From positions 23,079,896-23,143,895 of the forward strand of contig NC_067206.1 in assembly GCF_026262505.1 (NCBI RefSeq): a stretch of 64,000 bases of DNA, written 5' to 3'. The position numbers were made by a program, and so were the translations under genes. The notes beneath the pieces were generated by a model. That model was not told the origin of the DNA and ran no database searches. It saw nothing but the letters and a program-made list of their open reading frames with translations. Positions 18,505 through 28,962 of this stretch are shown one piece after another (positions within the stretch are counted from its first letter, which is position 1; the number at the start of each line of letters is the position of its first letter). The stretch is from Trichomonas vaginalis G3. Lineage: Eukaryota > Parabasalia > Trichomonadida > Trichomonadidae.

Positions 18505-20655
18505 ATGCCCCCGCATAGAATGGATAGAAAGTCTGCTAGAATAAAAGCAGAGTTGCAAAGATATGGCTGGAGAGTTTCAAAGAATTTTAAATATAGGAAG
18601 GGAAGACCCATAAAAGTCTATGACAAACTGTCTGGTCTTCGCTACGAAATGGACATAGAAACAGCACGTGCAAATTATCCAAACAGACTAGAGAGGTTAG
18701 AAGAAGAACGTCTTATGGACATGCCTTTCGATGTTAGTGAACCTCAAGTTGAAGGACACGACGGCTTTGCCAGATTCTACTGGAAACATGACGAACAATT
18801 GCATCCTTTGAGAAGGAAAAAAGGTAGTGCAGAGGATGGTCATGCTCCCATGGAAAGAACAAGATATGCATATGAGAAGTACCGTGAAGTTAGAAGTCAA
18901 ATTACATCTGGTCGAACCTTTACAGTAAACTTTGACGAAGGAAAGAACAAAGAAGGCTTCATGGGAGTACTTGCTGCAATTCAAGATGGAAATAAGAAAG
19001 GATACAATCTCAGATTGACCATAACAGATTTGGATGGTCACATTTACTATGCACATGGCAATGTCACAAAGCTGCAATGCTTCTTGACGCTTTCAAGACT
19101 ACAAAGAGAGAACAAATGGTTGACTCCGACTCAGACATTTTGAATGCAATTGAAGGAATTGCAAGTGTCAAGTTCGAATGGTACCAACCTAACCCTCAAG
19201 CAGTCAGACAACATGCTGGATACTTCCCGTTCATAAATAAGTCTGACATTGACTTGACAAGGTATGGAATTTACAATTCAATTGAAACAATTGTCAATGA
19301 ACCTTGTATTCTTACATGTCTCAGGAACTCTGGTCTTGTTACAGATGAGAAGATGAAGTATCTTGAGTCATGTGTGAAGACAAGGTACATTCTCAGAGGT
19401 CAATTGGCAAAAATTGCACCGTTGGCAAATGTCAATATCCGAGTCAGCATACCTACAGCTAAAGGTTCTTCACATGACGACTATGTTGTTGAGTTCAATT
19501 TACCATGGTTGAAGATTGCAATTGTCCACAACCACTTCATGTTGAACGAAAGTCTTACAAACCCATTGTTCGGAAAAGGCAAATGCAACATTGTCAGAGC
19601 TGTTAACATTCTTTTCGAGAAAGGCTTGTTGGAACCGATTCCAGATGACAAGCTGACAGAAACTTTTGTACCAAAAGACGAAACAAACTTTTCATTGTTA
19701 GCAAGACCAAAAGTTGTTCCAGACAAAGTTATAGCACAAAAGAAGTACACTGTTCCAAAAGGAGTTGGATTGTTCGGATACCAACCTGAACCAGAAGAAC
19801 TTCCAATGAGGTTGCAAGAACTTCAAGATGCTATAAACAAACTTCCATTGAGACATCCAATCGACGTCAAATTGTATTGGAGAGCATCGGAGTTAGGTCA
19901 GAAGGTTTTATATGAAAGGTTGCTTCGACGATGTTTATGAGATAGCAGGCGAAGTTTCTCAGAAGATAAGAGACTCACTTGAATTTCCACGAACTGGACC
20001 CATTGGTTGCGACAAGTTCGACTCAAACGAAAAGATATACTATGTCGACCTTAACGCTGCATACATGAGGTTCGTCCAATATATCCCGACTGGAATTCCA
20101 AACGAAGACGGTGAGTTCCCAGGAAGGAACTATACAGTTGGAAAAGTCATACAACAACTCTATGATATTAGGAAAGCTTCAAACCCCAAACTTGCAATGA
20201 CACTCAAATTGCTTATGAATTCGACATGGGGATATTCCATTAAAAAACCTCAAAAGATGAAGAGTAAACACTATGAGAAGGTCGACAACTTTGTTGAAAG
20301 GTTTTCTCCTTTTGTTTTGAAATACGAATTTACTCAAGGTCAATGTGGCTTAGTAACCACAGTAAAACCTATTGTCGAACATTGGTCTTATCCTCAGTTC
20401 GCAAAAGCAGTCCTTGACAACTACAATGAGTTCTTCTCCGATGTTAAATCGAAAGTGAAGGTATACTATGAGAACATTGACGCACTCATGACGAACGAAG
20501 AAGGATACAACAAACTCATTGAAATGGGTTTAGTCGGTGAAAAGATGGGCTGTTTTAAGCTAGATAAGGTATTTTCAGAAGTTCATGTCCTCTCCAAGCG
20601 CAAGTACTGGGGTATACTTGAAGACGGCACAGAAATAAAACATTGCATGAAGTAA
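18505..20655 (+). pseudogene. Type-B DNA polymerase remnant (protein-primed type)
   Basis: The C-terminal part shows polymerase motifs in order: DLNAAYM (motif A position), KLLMNSTWGYS (motif B, K-x3-NS-x-YG type) and YENIDALMT (motif C position), with the KMGCFKLDK thumb-like block after it. The upstream part is a conserved but less recognisable N-terminal region. This is the replication polymerase class carried by Polintons and other protein-primed elements. The gene is a fossil, broken in several places. Family II, by contrast, carries a PrimPol-helicase. Confidence 0.65.
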
Positions 20656-20662
20656 AAAATTT

Positions 20663-20971
20663 TTATTCGAATTTGAATTTAAATGTGGGAATTCTTGGGA
20701 AAGGGTTCTCTCTGTTTGGAAGTAGTATCCAAGGACGCTTGGCAAAGAACTTTATAATGGCTTCCTTCTTTGCTTGCTTTATGTCGTCGAAAGGAGTGTT
20801 TTCTGGTATTTGAATTGGAATTCCGGTCGAAGTCTCGAGATTCAAGGCAGCCCTTCCCGTTATCCAACAGTTAACAAGCTTGCCTTTTACATTCTGCCTG
20901 AGGAAGTCTTTAACAAGCTCGTTAATTTCAATTAGGTAAACTGCCTCATCTAATGGCTCGATGTTGTCCAT
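20663..20971 (-). CDS. Unknown small family I protein (102 residues)
   Basis: A 102-residue frame (MDNIEPLDEAVYLIEINELV...) with a mixed helical composition and a basic/aromatic end. It is convergent with the polymerase remnant, sharing its 3' boundary. No family is recognised; its N-terminus borders the minisatellite. Confidence 0.4.
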   Translation of the reverse strand: MDNIEPLDEAVYLIEINELVKDFLRQNVKGKLVNCWITGRAALNLETSTGIPIQIPENTPFDDIKQAKKEAIIKFFAKRPWILLPNRENPFPRIPTFKFKFE

Positions 20972-21204
20972 TGCTACTGTCAGAAAAAGTACTGCTACTG
21001 TCAGAAAAAGTACTGCTACTGTCAGAAAAAGTACTGCTACTGTCAGTAAAAGTACTGCTACTGTCAGTAAAAGTACTGCTACTGACAGTAAAAGTACTGC
21101 TAGGAGCAGAAAAAAGGAAAATTTGAGAGGGTTTTCGACGATAAAGTACTGCTACTGTCAGTAAAAGTACTGCTAGCTGTCAGAAAAGACTGCTACGTAA
21201 GCAG
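20972..21204. repeat. 21 bp minisatellite
   Basis: About nine units of TGCTACTGTCAGAAAAAGTAC with variants (GTCAGTAAAAG, GACAGTAAAAG), interrupted once near 21,110-21,145. It gives a repetitive TATVRKS translation that is unlikely to be a real protein. Confidence 0.9.
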
Positions 21205-21297
21205 AGATTTTTATCGTTGTGGTCCGACGTTAAGCCACAAACCGAATGTCCGACATTCCACCAAAAAATATTTTTTTATTTTTATTGTAAGAACAGT

Positions 21298-21654
21298 ATG
21301 ACAGTCGAAGCAAAAACGTTCACGAACAAATCTAATGGCGAAACATTCACAAAAGGCACTTAAAACGGTATTGAAGTCTTACGTAGAGACAAGGATGGTT
21401 ATGTAAAATGCAACAAAGATATGTCAGCAGTTTAGGAAAGACTTTAGAAGGTTGTTGGAAAATAAGTCCTGGAAGAGTATTTTGAGGCATTTTGTGAAGA
21501 ATATACCAAACCGCGGAAAAAGCGGGTTGTTTTTATACAAAATTCATGCAGGAATTCCGGATGAAAATCAAACAGTTAGAGGAATGTATGTAGACCCAAG
21601 ACTTGTAAACTATATAGCAATGTGGGCTTCACCAAAATATTGCATAGCAGTTGG
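21298..21654 (+). pseudogene. KilA-N domain gene remnant, running into the gap
   Basis: Translated pieces show KilA-N family signatures: the GIEVLRRDKDGYVKC strand region and RGMYVDPRLVNYIAMWASP, equivalent to the family's WVHPDLAIHLAQWLSP. KilA-N DNA-binding proteins are common in large DNA viruses and phages. The fossil is broken and its 3' part is hidden by the assembly gap. Confidence 0.6.
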
Positions 21655-21754
21655 NNNNNNNNNNNNNNNNNNNNNNNNNNNNNNNNNNNNNNNNNNNNNN
21701 NNNNNNNNNNNNNNNNNNNNNNNNNNNNNNNNNNNNNNNNNNNNNNNNNNNNNN
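21655..21754. other. Assembly gap (100 N)
   Basis: Exactly 100 N, the usual placeholder for a gap of unknown size. It lies between the KilA-N remnant and the inverted fibre copy, so the true length and content of the family I centre are unknown. Confidence 0.99.
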
Positions 21755-23010
21755 GTAGCAGTTGTTGTCTAATGGAACTTTAACTTGTGTACCATCATTC
21801 TTTTTATAGCTTACATACATTTCATTGTTATTTTTCGGAATGAGTTTATACCGTGTACCATTTTTTTAAGGACTGTACCAACTGCCATCTAAAATATTTA
21901 TTTTCTTCATTGACAGAAAAGTCACCAACAATAGTTTCAATATTTTTTGTTCCTATCAAACTTTGGTATATTTTATTGACATATGTTTTATCTGCTTTAT
22001 TTTCAATGCTAACGTTTAAGTCTGTTATTTCAGAAGATGTATGTGTATGTCCAACGGCACTTTTCCTGTTTAAGGTTTCTTGTAAGTTTGTAATATCAGA
22101 TATAGAATGTGTATGTCCAACGGCACTTTTCCTGTTTAAGTTTTGTAAGTTTGTAATATTTGCAATGGTATGTGTATGTCCAACGTCACTTTTCCTGTTT
22201 AAGGTTTCTTGTAAGTTTGTAATATCAGATATAGAATGTGTATGTCCAACGGCACTTTTCCTGTTTAAGTTTGTAAGTTTGTAATATTTGCAATGGTATG
22301 TGTATGTCCAACGTCACTTTTCCTGTTTAAGTTTCTTGTAAGTTTGTAATATTTGCAATGGTATGTGTATGTCCAACGTCACTTTTCCTGTTTAAAGTTT
22401 CTTGTAAGTTTGTAATATTTGCAATGGTATGTGTATGTCCAACGGCACTTTTCCTGTTTAAGGTTTCTTGTAAGTTTGTAATATCAGATATAGAATGTGT
22501 ATGAGTCTTATTTGCTTTTGTCTCTAATGTTTCCTTAAGACTTGGTATTTGGTTAATATAATGTATATGAGTCTTTTTAGAATATTCGTTTTCAGCTCTT
22601 GTCACTTCACTTGACATTTTATTGTCAACATATGTTTTGTCTGCTAGTTCAGGATGAGTATGTTCTTTTGTTGCATAAGCATTGTTAGCTCTTTCTTCTT
22701 CTTTTGCTATTGCATCGTCTACATATTCTTTGTCAGCTTTGTTGTCAACATCTGCTTTCAAAAGAAGTTCATTTATAGGTTTCTCGTTTAAAGTTCCTTT
22801 TGTTGGATTTATACAGACAGTATGGTTCTTATTGTCTTGAAATAGAAACTCATCTGTCATTGGGTTTAATGTCAGTTTTAAGTTTCCTTCTTTCAATGAC
22901 TCAGATATCTTAGAATAGTTTGAAAAGTTTGTTGTGTTCTTATTTAGAGCTTGCATAATGAGTTGTCGGTTGTGTTGTATTTCTCTCATAGACGCTGTTT
23001 CATTTGACAT
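21755..23010 (-). pseudogene. Inverted second copy of the family I fibre, broken
   Basis: This is the N-terminal and repeat portion of the fibre seen at 14523-16325, in opposite orientation and with more 22-residue repeat units. It runs into the assembly gap, so its C-terminal collar domain is not visible. Fossil, broken. Confidence 0.75.
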
Positions 23011-23028
23011 TTTTATTATAGATAAAAT

Positions 23029-23877
23029 ATGCTTCTAATAGAAAAAGAAAATTCTAGGGTTGCTACAACTAAACCATTAGATGAACTTTTTACTAATGTC
23101 GGTCAAAAGTTTGACTTAGATACTATAAAGCATGAAGGCTATCGTTTTGACTACCCATTAAGATGGTTAAGAGACCCATCTGTCACAAAAGCTATTGGCT
23201 TTCGAAGAATAAAGTTTGTGTCTGTAGAAGATAAAAGTTTTCCATTTATTGTAAGGTTTCATATAGATTATACATCTGAAGGGCAACGAAAAATGTGGGA
23301 AGAAATTGAGCTAATACAAGTTGACCTCTCATCTTTTCTACAGGCTGCATTAAAAAATATAGAAGATAAAATAAATTCATGTTATGCAAAATATGCTGAT
23401 GAATATGCGAATACCGATAGCACACTTTATGTGAGAATTGTATATGACAAACAAAATTCACAAGTGTCATTTCAAATCTACGAAGACAATCCAAATAAAG
23501 ACGAACAAATATATACAGAATTCGCTGCAATGTCATGGTATTATTTGCAAAGAATGTTAAATCAGAAAGTTGAACCTCCTTTAGCAAATATCTACAGTCA
23601 ATATGCAAGAGATGAACCATATTTATTTAAAGATGTTTTCGACCCAGATGCTATTATTGTTCATGCTTCATTTTCTGGCGCCCAAAACTCTTTCTTATGC
23701 TTGGCAAATGACTTTTACGAAAAACCTACAAAGTTATACGAACCACCAAGTGGAAGTATTTCAGACTTTCAAGTATGGTTTACTACAGATGGAAGAAAAA
23801 GAATAATTCCATTATACCATGCGTTTTACTTAGAACTTAGTTTCATATACAACTACTATCGAACGGTAAAAATATAA
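23029..23877 (+). CDS. Penton-like/minor capsid candidate (282 residues)
   Basis: A whole-looking 282-residue protein. Its C-terminal part (HASFSGAQNSFLCLANDF ... SISDFQVWFTTDGRKRIIP ... ELSFIYNYY) has the pattern seen at the C-terminus of Polinton penton or minor capsid proteins, an I-x-F/I-x-F/L-x-x-x-DG turn followed by a final beta strand. The family II protein at 45724-46203 shows a similar ending (LEFWFKYPDGKKI). It diverges from the fibre gene across an 18 bp AT-rich promoter. The assignment is inference from pattern only. Confidence 0.45.
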   Translation: MLLIEKENSRVATTKPLDELFTNVGQKFDLDTIKHEGYRFDYPLRWLRDPSVTKAIGFRRIKFVSVEDKSFPFIVRFHIDYTSEGQRKMWEEIELIQVDLSSFLQAALKNIEDKINSCYAKYADEYANTDSTLYVRIVYDKQNSQVSFQIYEDNPNKDEQIYTEFAAMSWYYLQRMLNQKVEPPLANIYSQYARDEPYLFKDVFDPDAIIVHASFSGAQNSFLCLANDFYEKPTKLYEPPSGSISDFQVWFTTDGRKRIIPLYHAFYLELSFIYNYYRTVKI

Positions 23878-23881
23878 TTTT

Positions 23882-24124
23882 TTAATACGGTTGAGGTGTT
23901 GGATTTGGTTGCCAACTAGACTGTGGTGCAGGTTCAGGCTGTTGTATAACAGGAGCTTGTTCTTCTGGTTCAGGGTCTTTAGGTATAATACCAACAAACT
24001 GACCTACTCTTTTACCAATATTTTTGACTCCGTTCCATACTCCTCTTCCGACAGATTTTATTCCATTCCATATACCTCTTCCAACATTTCGAAAGAAGTT
24101 TCCTATCTTACTGAAGAAACCCAT
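23882..24124 (-). CDS. Amphipathic small protein, inverted copy (80 residues)
   Basis: Nearly identical to 13410-13652 (MGFFSKIGNFFRNVGRGIWN start) with a few conservative differences. Conservation of the full frame in both terminal blocks supports it as a real gene of the element. Confidence 0.6.
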   Translation of the reverse strand: MGFFSKIGNFFRNVGRGIWNGIKSVGRGVWNGVKNIGKRVGQFVGIIPKDPEPEEQAPVIQQPEPAPQSSWQPNPTPQPY

Positions 24125-24142
24125 TTTACTATATGTAAAAAT

Positions 24143-24507
24143 CTAATGTCCGCATAGTCTCTTACGTTTCCTGTTGAGTTCCATAGCATTCTTTAACTGG
24201 AGCTCATACATTCTGTTTCTCCTCTGGTAGAAAACATATTCTGGGTCAACTCCTGTGTTCGCGTCATCTGCATAAAGTTGTTTATATCCCACTTCAGGGT
24301 TTGTATATAAAACTCTTTCCATCTCATATTTGCATACCATGGTGGCAAACCTAACGCAGCGTCATTTGACATGGCAGTTTGCATTTGTACATCTGTTGGC
24401 ACTTGACCATAGTTTGCCATTGCAGTTTGTATTCTAACTTCATTTGGAATATTCTCTGGGTTTGGTTGTCCAGGTTGCTGTGCATTCGCTAAGTTCTGTG
24501 CGTCCAT
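24143..24507 (-). CDS. Two overlapping small frames, inverted copy
   Basis: This is the inverted equivalent of 13032-13393. One frame (24193-24507, starting MDAQNLANAQQPGQP) and another (24143-24340, starting MVCKYEMERV) overlap in different registers, both open. The functions are unknown. Confidence 0.45.
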
Positions 24508-24530
24508 TTAATATTAGATAAAAATATCTC

Positions 24531-24662
24531 TTACGAGTACATATGCTGAACATTTGCAGGCATTGGTTCATCTTCATATTCTCTGTACTTTTCTGCCACG
24601 TCAAATAAATAAATGACACAATGGAAAAAACCTAAAACAAGTAGTCCTATTTCAAACCACAT
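24531..24662 (-). CDS. 43-residue membrane protein, inverted copy
   Basis: The same small frame as 12877-13008, again overlapping the end of the methyltransferase copy and again with one hydrophobic segment plus an acidic tail. It has only a few residue differences. Confidence 0.5.
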   Translation of the reverse strand: MWFEIGLLVLGFFHCVIYLFDVAEKYREYEDEPMPANVQHMYS

Positions 24663-25402
24663 TTACTTACTAATAAAATTTCTTTATTGTGACACTTTCT
24701 CCAGTTTATAGGACCTCTCTCATATTCTATCTTGTCATATATAAACTCATAGTCATGTATGTCCTCTAACCATCTCATAACGGTTTTCAAACCACTTTTA
24801 TCGGATGTAAAGTAAAAGCATGGATGGTTATGTATAACGTCTAAAGTTTCTAAAGAGTCTCTCAAAGTCCAGTCTACTTGGTATTGAAAATCCCATGTGT
24901 TATAGAACGGCGGGTCCACTATAAAGAAAACATTTTCCTTGTCTTTATATTTTTCATACAACTCTGTCCAATGACATCTCACAAACTCTATACCCTCAAT
25001 ATATTTTTCTATGTCCTCTTTGAAAACATTTGTATAGTTAAGATATAAAACTTTTGACATAAGTGTTTCAATGTCATGAACTCTTATAGCACCACTATAT
25101 AATAGTCTAGCAGATATACTATCCCAGTCTATATATTCTGCTTTTTTCAAAACCTCTCTCACAATATTTTTCTTATCTAATGGTATACGTTCCATCTTAC
25201 CTATAGGTATCTTTTCTTTTAACTCTTTCAATATATTGTTTGTGTCTGGAATATGTTTGAGACGGTCCATATAGTTGTCGAAGTCATTGCATATAATCTT
25301 TGAGTCTGGGAATATTGTATGACATAAATGGGATATATAGAAACTTCCACCGAACAAATCTACAAATGTTAGACCATTCGGTAGTTTCTTAAGTTGTCTC
25401 AA
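24647..25402 (-). pseudogene. D12-class adenine methyltransferase, inverted copy
   Basis: Near-identical to 12074-12892 over its readable length, with FVDLFGGSFYISH and DPPFYNT motifs present. The readable frame is a little shorter than the left copy, so I treat it as a probably broken fossil copy in the right terminal block. Confidence 0.7.
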
Positions 25403-25675
25403 TATAATATCTTTACATCTACTCTTATTTCCAAAGAACGGTAACGGCGGTTTTGTAAAATTCAGTTATATATAATAATAAAAATGTTTTTACCCGAAAA
25501 GTAACAGAAAAGTGACAAAACATGAAAACATATATAATTTGTGAAAAGTAACACAAAAAGTGATATTTAAAAAGTGACAACATTAATATGATGTAAATAA
25601 CAACGGTTTTGGTTTTGTCACCGGCTGGTCGGCTGGGGTTCGGTCCTCCTCTTGGGTCTTGGGCAAATTTTCTTA

Positions 25676-25848
25676 TGGGCTAGAGGGCGCAACGCGCCTG
25701 GAAGCCCTCCGAATAAAAACTTCATTTATACTAAACATCTTCGGGGCTAGAGGGCGCAACGCGCCTGGAAGCCCTCCGAATAAAAACTTCATTTATACTA
25801 AATATCTTCGGGGCTAGAGGGCGCAACGCGCCTGGAAGCCCCACTACC
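25676..25848. repeat. 67 bp terminal repeats with nested hairpin, family I right end
   Basis: Three copies spaced exactly 67 bp (anchors at 25681, 25748, 25815). Each has an outer GGGCT / AGCCC stem around GGCGC-AAC-GCGCC, followed by TAAAAACTTCATTTATACTA. The left end has one full unit and a degenerate second one. Confidence 0.85.
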
Positions 25849-27031
25849 TTTTTTTTTAAATAATTATAAATTTCAAGTTAAATTTTAATTTTGATAAATA
25901 ATTTAAATTTCAAAATATCAAGTTCAGTTCGACTATGTATGTAGTAATTCCTCAATAAAGTGCCAAAACCCTATTAAAATATATGAACATTTTCAACATT
26001 TTAATGTTTTTATTTAAAAATTTGATGGAATATGAGCTTCAAACAATTATTATGTAAATAAAAATAATTAAATATATGTATTTATTCGTATTACAACCGT
26101 AGTAAGTTGATTCTTCCTTTCTTCTACTGAGTTTTGAATTTGATTTCGAATTGTAAAGAGATTCAAAGGGAAAATACTAGCGGATAAAAACTACCTCCAT
26201 GAAAGGGTCATAATTTGTTTCTAAACCATCTTTTTTATCAATAAAAGTGTTGGTTTACTATAAATCAAAAATGTAAATTTGAAAAAAGTTTCATTAAGCA
26301 AATAAACAATTTATATACCTTTATTTTTGCATTGAATCTTATTTTTATGAATTGAGAGCGAGAATTCTCAAATAATTTCTATATTTAGAAGAAAATCAAA
26401 CAATTTTTAAGTTTTTCATCAGATCAATACAGAGAATTGTCACTTGTATAAGTCATTGCCCTTATATCTTAAAGGTGCCCCGAATAATATTGCTGATTTC
26501 CAAAAAAACTCCATTTTTCAGACTTGTGTTATTAAAAATACTATTAATCATACTTTCAGAATAAAAGCCTATTTGGGAACTGATTTTTGCAATTCATTTT
26601 TAAGATTCAAAAAAATAATAAAAATGGGATCTCTGAAATCAAACTTAGTCTAATTGGAGCTAAATATGATTATTCCGCTATACCATAAGTTTTTGGAGTA
26701 TCCGGCGAAATTTTTAGTATAAGAATGTTCCCACCCCCACTATGATGGTAACGTTGACGTTCTTGACAGGGGGAAAAAACTTGAAAGTTCGAGCCCTGAC
26801 AATCATGAGTTTACATGCTTTACATGTCAAGCAAGTGCTGGATGGGGAAAGATCTTGTAGATAAAAAAAGTTATCGAAAACAACATCCATATGGTTCAGT
26901 TGCGAATTAACTTAAAATATCACCTAAAGTTCTGGGTTTATTTTTTTCACAATAAAAATTTTGTTGTATCAGAAATAATAGTATTTGATGTGTGAAGATT
27001 TGAAATAATTAATTGTTTGATAGTTGTAGTT

Positions 27032-27135
27032 CATTCTGGGAGATATTGCTTATGCAAGTCTCCCAGAATGGCAAATTGTCCCGCAATCAGAATACGATTG
27101 CCGAGCTTTGACCGACAAGAGTGTGTTATGCACTC
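27032..27135. repeat. Dispersed hairpin repeat cluster 2
   Basis: CATTCTGGGAGA (27032-27043) pairs perfectly with TCTCCCAGAATG (27059-27070). A GCAATC...GATTGC hairpin and ACCGACAAGAGTG (27111-27123) with an imperfect partner follow. The order of modules is the same as in cluster 1. Confidence 0.7.
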
Positions 27136-27466
27136 TAGTTGGACATATCTTGCCATTGTGAGATAAATCACTTATAATACAATCTTAAAACTTACTTTAC
27201 TCCTATTTAATATCCTTTTTGTATTTTTCGTGTTTTTAAATAACTTGTTTCGTGTATTTAACTCCTTTACAGACTATTCTGCGCCAGCCCCACATATAAA
27301 CCTGTGACACAAACACATATTCTCACTTCGTATCTCAAAAAACTATAGTTATACAACATCATTCATAAAATCTCATTTTATTCTTATCTAAGCACTCAAA
27401 ACATATTTTTCAATGATTCGATTTCTGTCATCAGATCGTGATAATATGCATCACATAACAAGTTAT

Positions 27467-27501
27467 GACCAACAAGAGTGCATCACACACTCTTGTCGGT
27501 C
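27467..27501. repeat. Dispersed hairpin repeat cluster 3
   Basis: GACCAACAAGAGTG and CACTCTTGTCGGTC form a 14 bp hairpin with one mismatch. With its right flank it is an inverted copy of about 40 bp of cluster 2 (CAGAATACGATTGC is shared), so clusters 2 and 3 may be the ends of one foldback element. Confidence 0.65.
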
Positions 27502-27980
27502 AATGCTTCGCAATCGTATTCTGATAGCAGACAATTGTCTCATTATAGGATATAATAATTATATAATAAAATGTTTGTTGATAAGCCTTAAGATAACCAA
27601 AGTAATTTACATTATGAACAATCATTTTAAAATTTACTTCTGATTCAACTCTTTTAAGTGTCCAAATATACTAAACTGATATGAATTATCATTGAGTATG
27701 ACAGATAAGCAATATTAATGCGTAAGTATCACTAAATGAGCAAATAATTTGCAAATGTCTAATGATTGTTGTATTTTAAGTGGTAATATTGGCTAAATCG
27801 TTCTGATTTGTCATTACATATCACTCACAATCTATATCTCTTTGCAAAAATATCTAAATCTTAGAAAACAAAACTCAAATTTTATTTTTATATTGAAATA
27901 TCTTGCTTTTGCATTTTATTTGTATAAGCTATTCAATTTCTCATTATCTATTGATTAAAAATAAAAACATACATTGAGTT

Positions 27981-27986
27981 TAGATA
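27981..27986. repeat. Target-site duplication, left of II-B
   Basis: TAGATA directly precedes the element start AGTAGTAGGATATGAAGGG and is repeated at 51682-51687 after the opposite end. Six-base duplications are standard for Maverick/Polinton integration. Confidence 0.6.
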
Positions 27987-28264
27987 AGTAGTAGGATATG
28001 AAGGGTTTTGTGACTTTTTTTGTAAACGTAAGAATTCATGCAATATCGAGCGATTTTGTATCATTTTTTTTAACATATGAAGTAAAAAATGTATGATTTA
28101 CTTTTTTTTATTCTTACGTTTTTGAATAAATCAAGATTTAAAAAATTTTCAAAATTGTAAGACATTTACACTCAGCCCATACATAATGAAATAAAAAATA
28201 AATTTTTTTTAAAAAATAAACTTTAAAAATTCATGTCTCAGAATCAACATAGAACTTTAAGAAA

Positions 28265-28632
28265 CTAATGATTATTTGAATTTATGATATCAATTATCTG
28301 ATTTATTCTTTCTTCAATCTCTTCTATTCTTTTTGTTAAATCATCTATTTTCATTAATGAGGTGATTCTTGATTGAGGAATAGATTTCAAACTAACCACT
28401 CCTTTTATTTTTGAAATTTTGAATCCATCAACTTTAAACATTTTATTCAATTTACACGTTGTCAATTCTTCAAATAATTTTTTATTATTAGCATAATAGT
28501 CATTAAATTCTTCAACAGATGAAAAATTTTTATTTCAGTAATTGGTTTAACAACGTTTATTTTTTGTTGAACATTTTCACTTTCATTTATTTCTTCCTCC
28601 TCTGTTTCATTTATTTTTAAAATCGGTTTCAT
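28265..28632 (-). pseudogene. 122-residue family II protein gene, left arm, broken
   Basis: The same gene as 51034-51402 and 55142-55510. Acidic N-terminal half, then KLNKMFKVDGFKISKIKGVV and a C-terminal helical segment. No known domain. Broken in this arm. Confidence 0.65.
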
Positions 28633-28698
28633 TTATCATTAAATAAAAATTAGAATATAAGTGATGAAATATATTTTTTAATTAATATTAAATCAGAA

Positions 28699-28933
28699 AT
28701 GGCGGCAGGATTCTTTAAAAAATTATGGGATGGAATTAAGAAAGCTGCAGGTTGGGTTTATAAAAAGATTATTAAACCCGTTGCAAACTTTTTGGCACCA
28801 GTAGCGAAAACGGCAGGAACTATCATAGGTGAGTATTAGGTACTAAAGCAGGTAATCCAGCGATGGGAGCACAAGCAGGTAACGCAATTGGTGGAATAGC
28901 TGAAGGAATACTTAATAAAATAGGGGTAGATAG
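28699..28933 (+). pseudogene. 78-residue amphipathic protein gene, left arm, broken
   Basis: It starts MAAGFFKKLWDGIKKAAGWV like the whole copies at 50731-50967 and 55578-55814. Fossil copy, broken. Confidence 0.65.
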
Positions 28934-28962
28934 TGGAAAAATAAATTATTTTAAAATTATTT

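Larger units (their letters stand above)
11904..25848. mobile_element. Family I Maverick/Polinton-like element (fossil)
   Basis: It is bounded by inverted GGTAGTGGGGCTTCC / GGAAGCCCCACTACC ends. Parts in order: terminal hairpins, D12 methyltransferase, several small proteins, penton-like gene (reverse), fibre, integrase (reverse), small proteins, type-B DNA polymerase remnant, KilA-N remnant, assembly gap, then an inverted second copy of the fibre-to-methyltransferase block. The inverted terminal blocks are at least 4 kb (about 11,904-15,530 and 21,755-25,848). No capsid protein or packaging ATPase is seen. I find no target duplication. The element is broken, with roughly ten or more frame breaks overall. 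Confidence 0.8.
25858..27980. other. Inter-element spacer, no gene seen
   Basis: About 2.1 kb of AT-rich host-like sequence between family I and the palindromic family II element. Short frames (for example 26444-26653) lack coding character. It contains the two hairpin-repeat clusters listed separately. Confidence 0.5.

Noticed and set aside
20961-21164. Repetitive TATVRKS frame
   Set aside because: It is the translation of a 21 bp minisatellite with a multiple-of-three period.
26444-26653. 69-residue frame in the inter-element spacer
   Set aside because: Base composition and residue content match random AT-rich sequence; no promoter or relative was seen.
26720-26830. Second tRNA-like stretch (AGTTCGAGCCC)
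   Set aside because: No complete cloverleaf: the D and anticodon arms and the acceptor stem do not pair.
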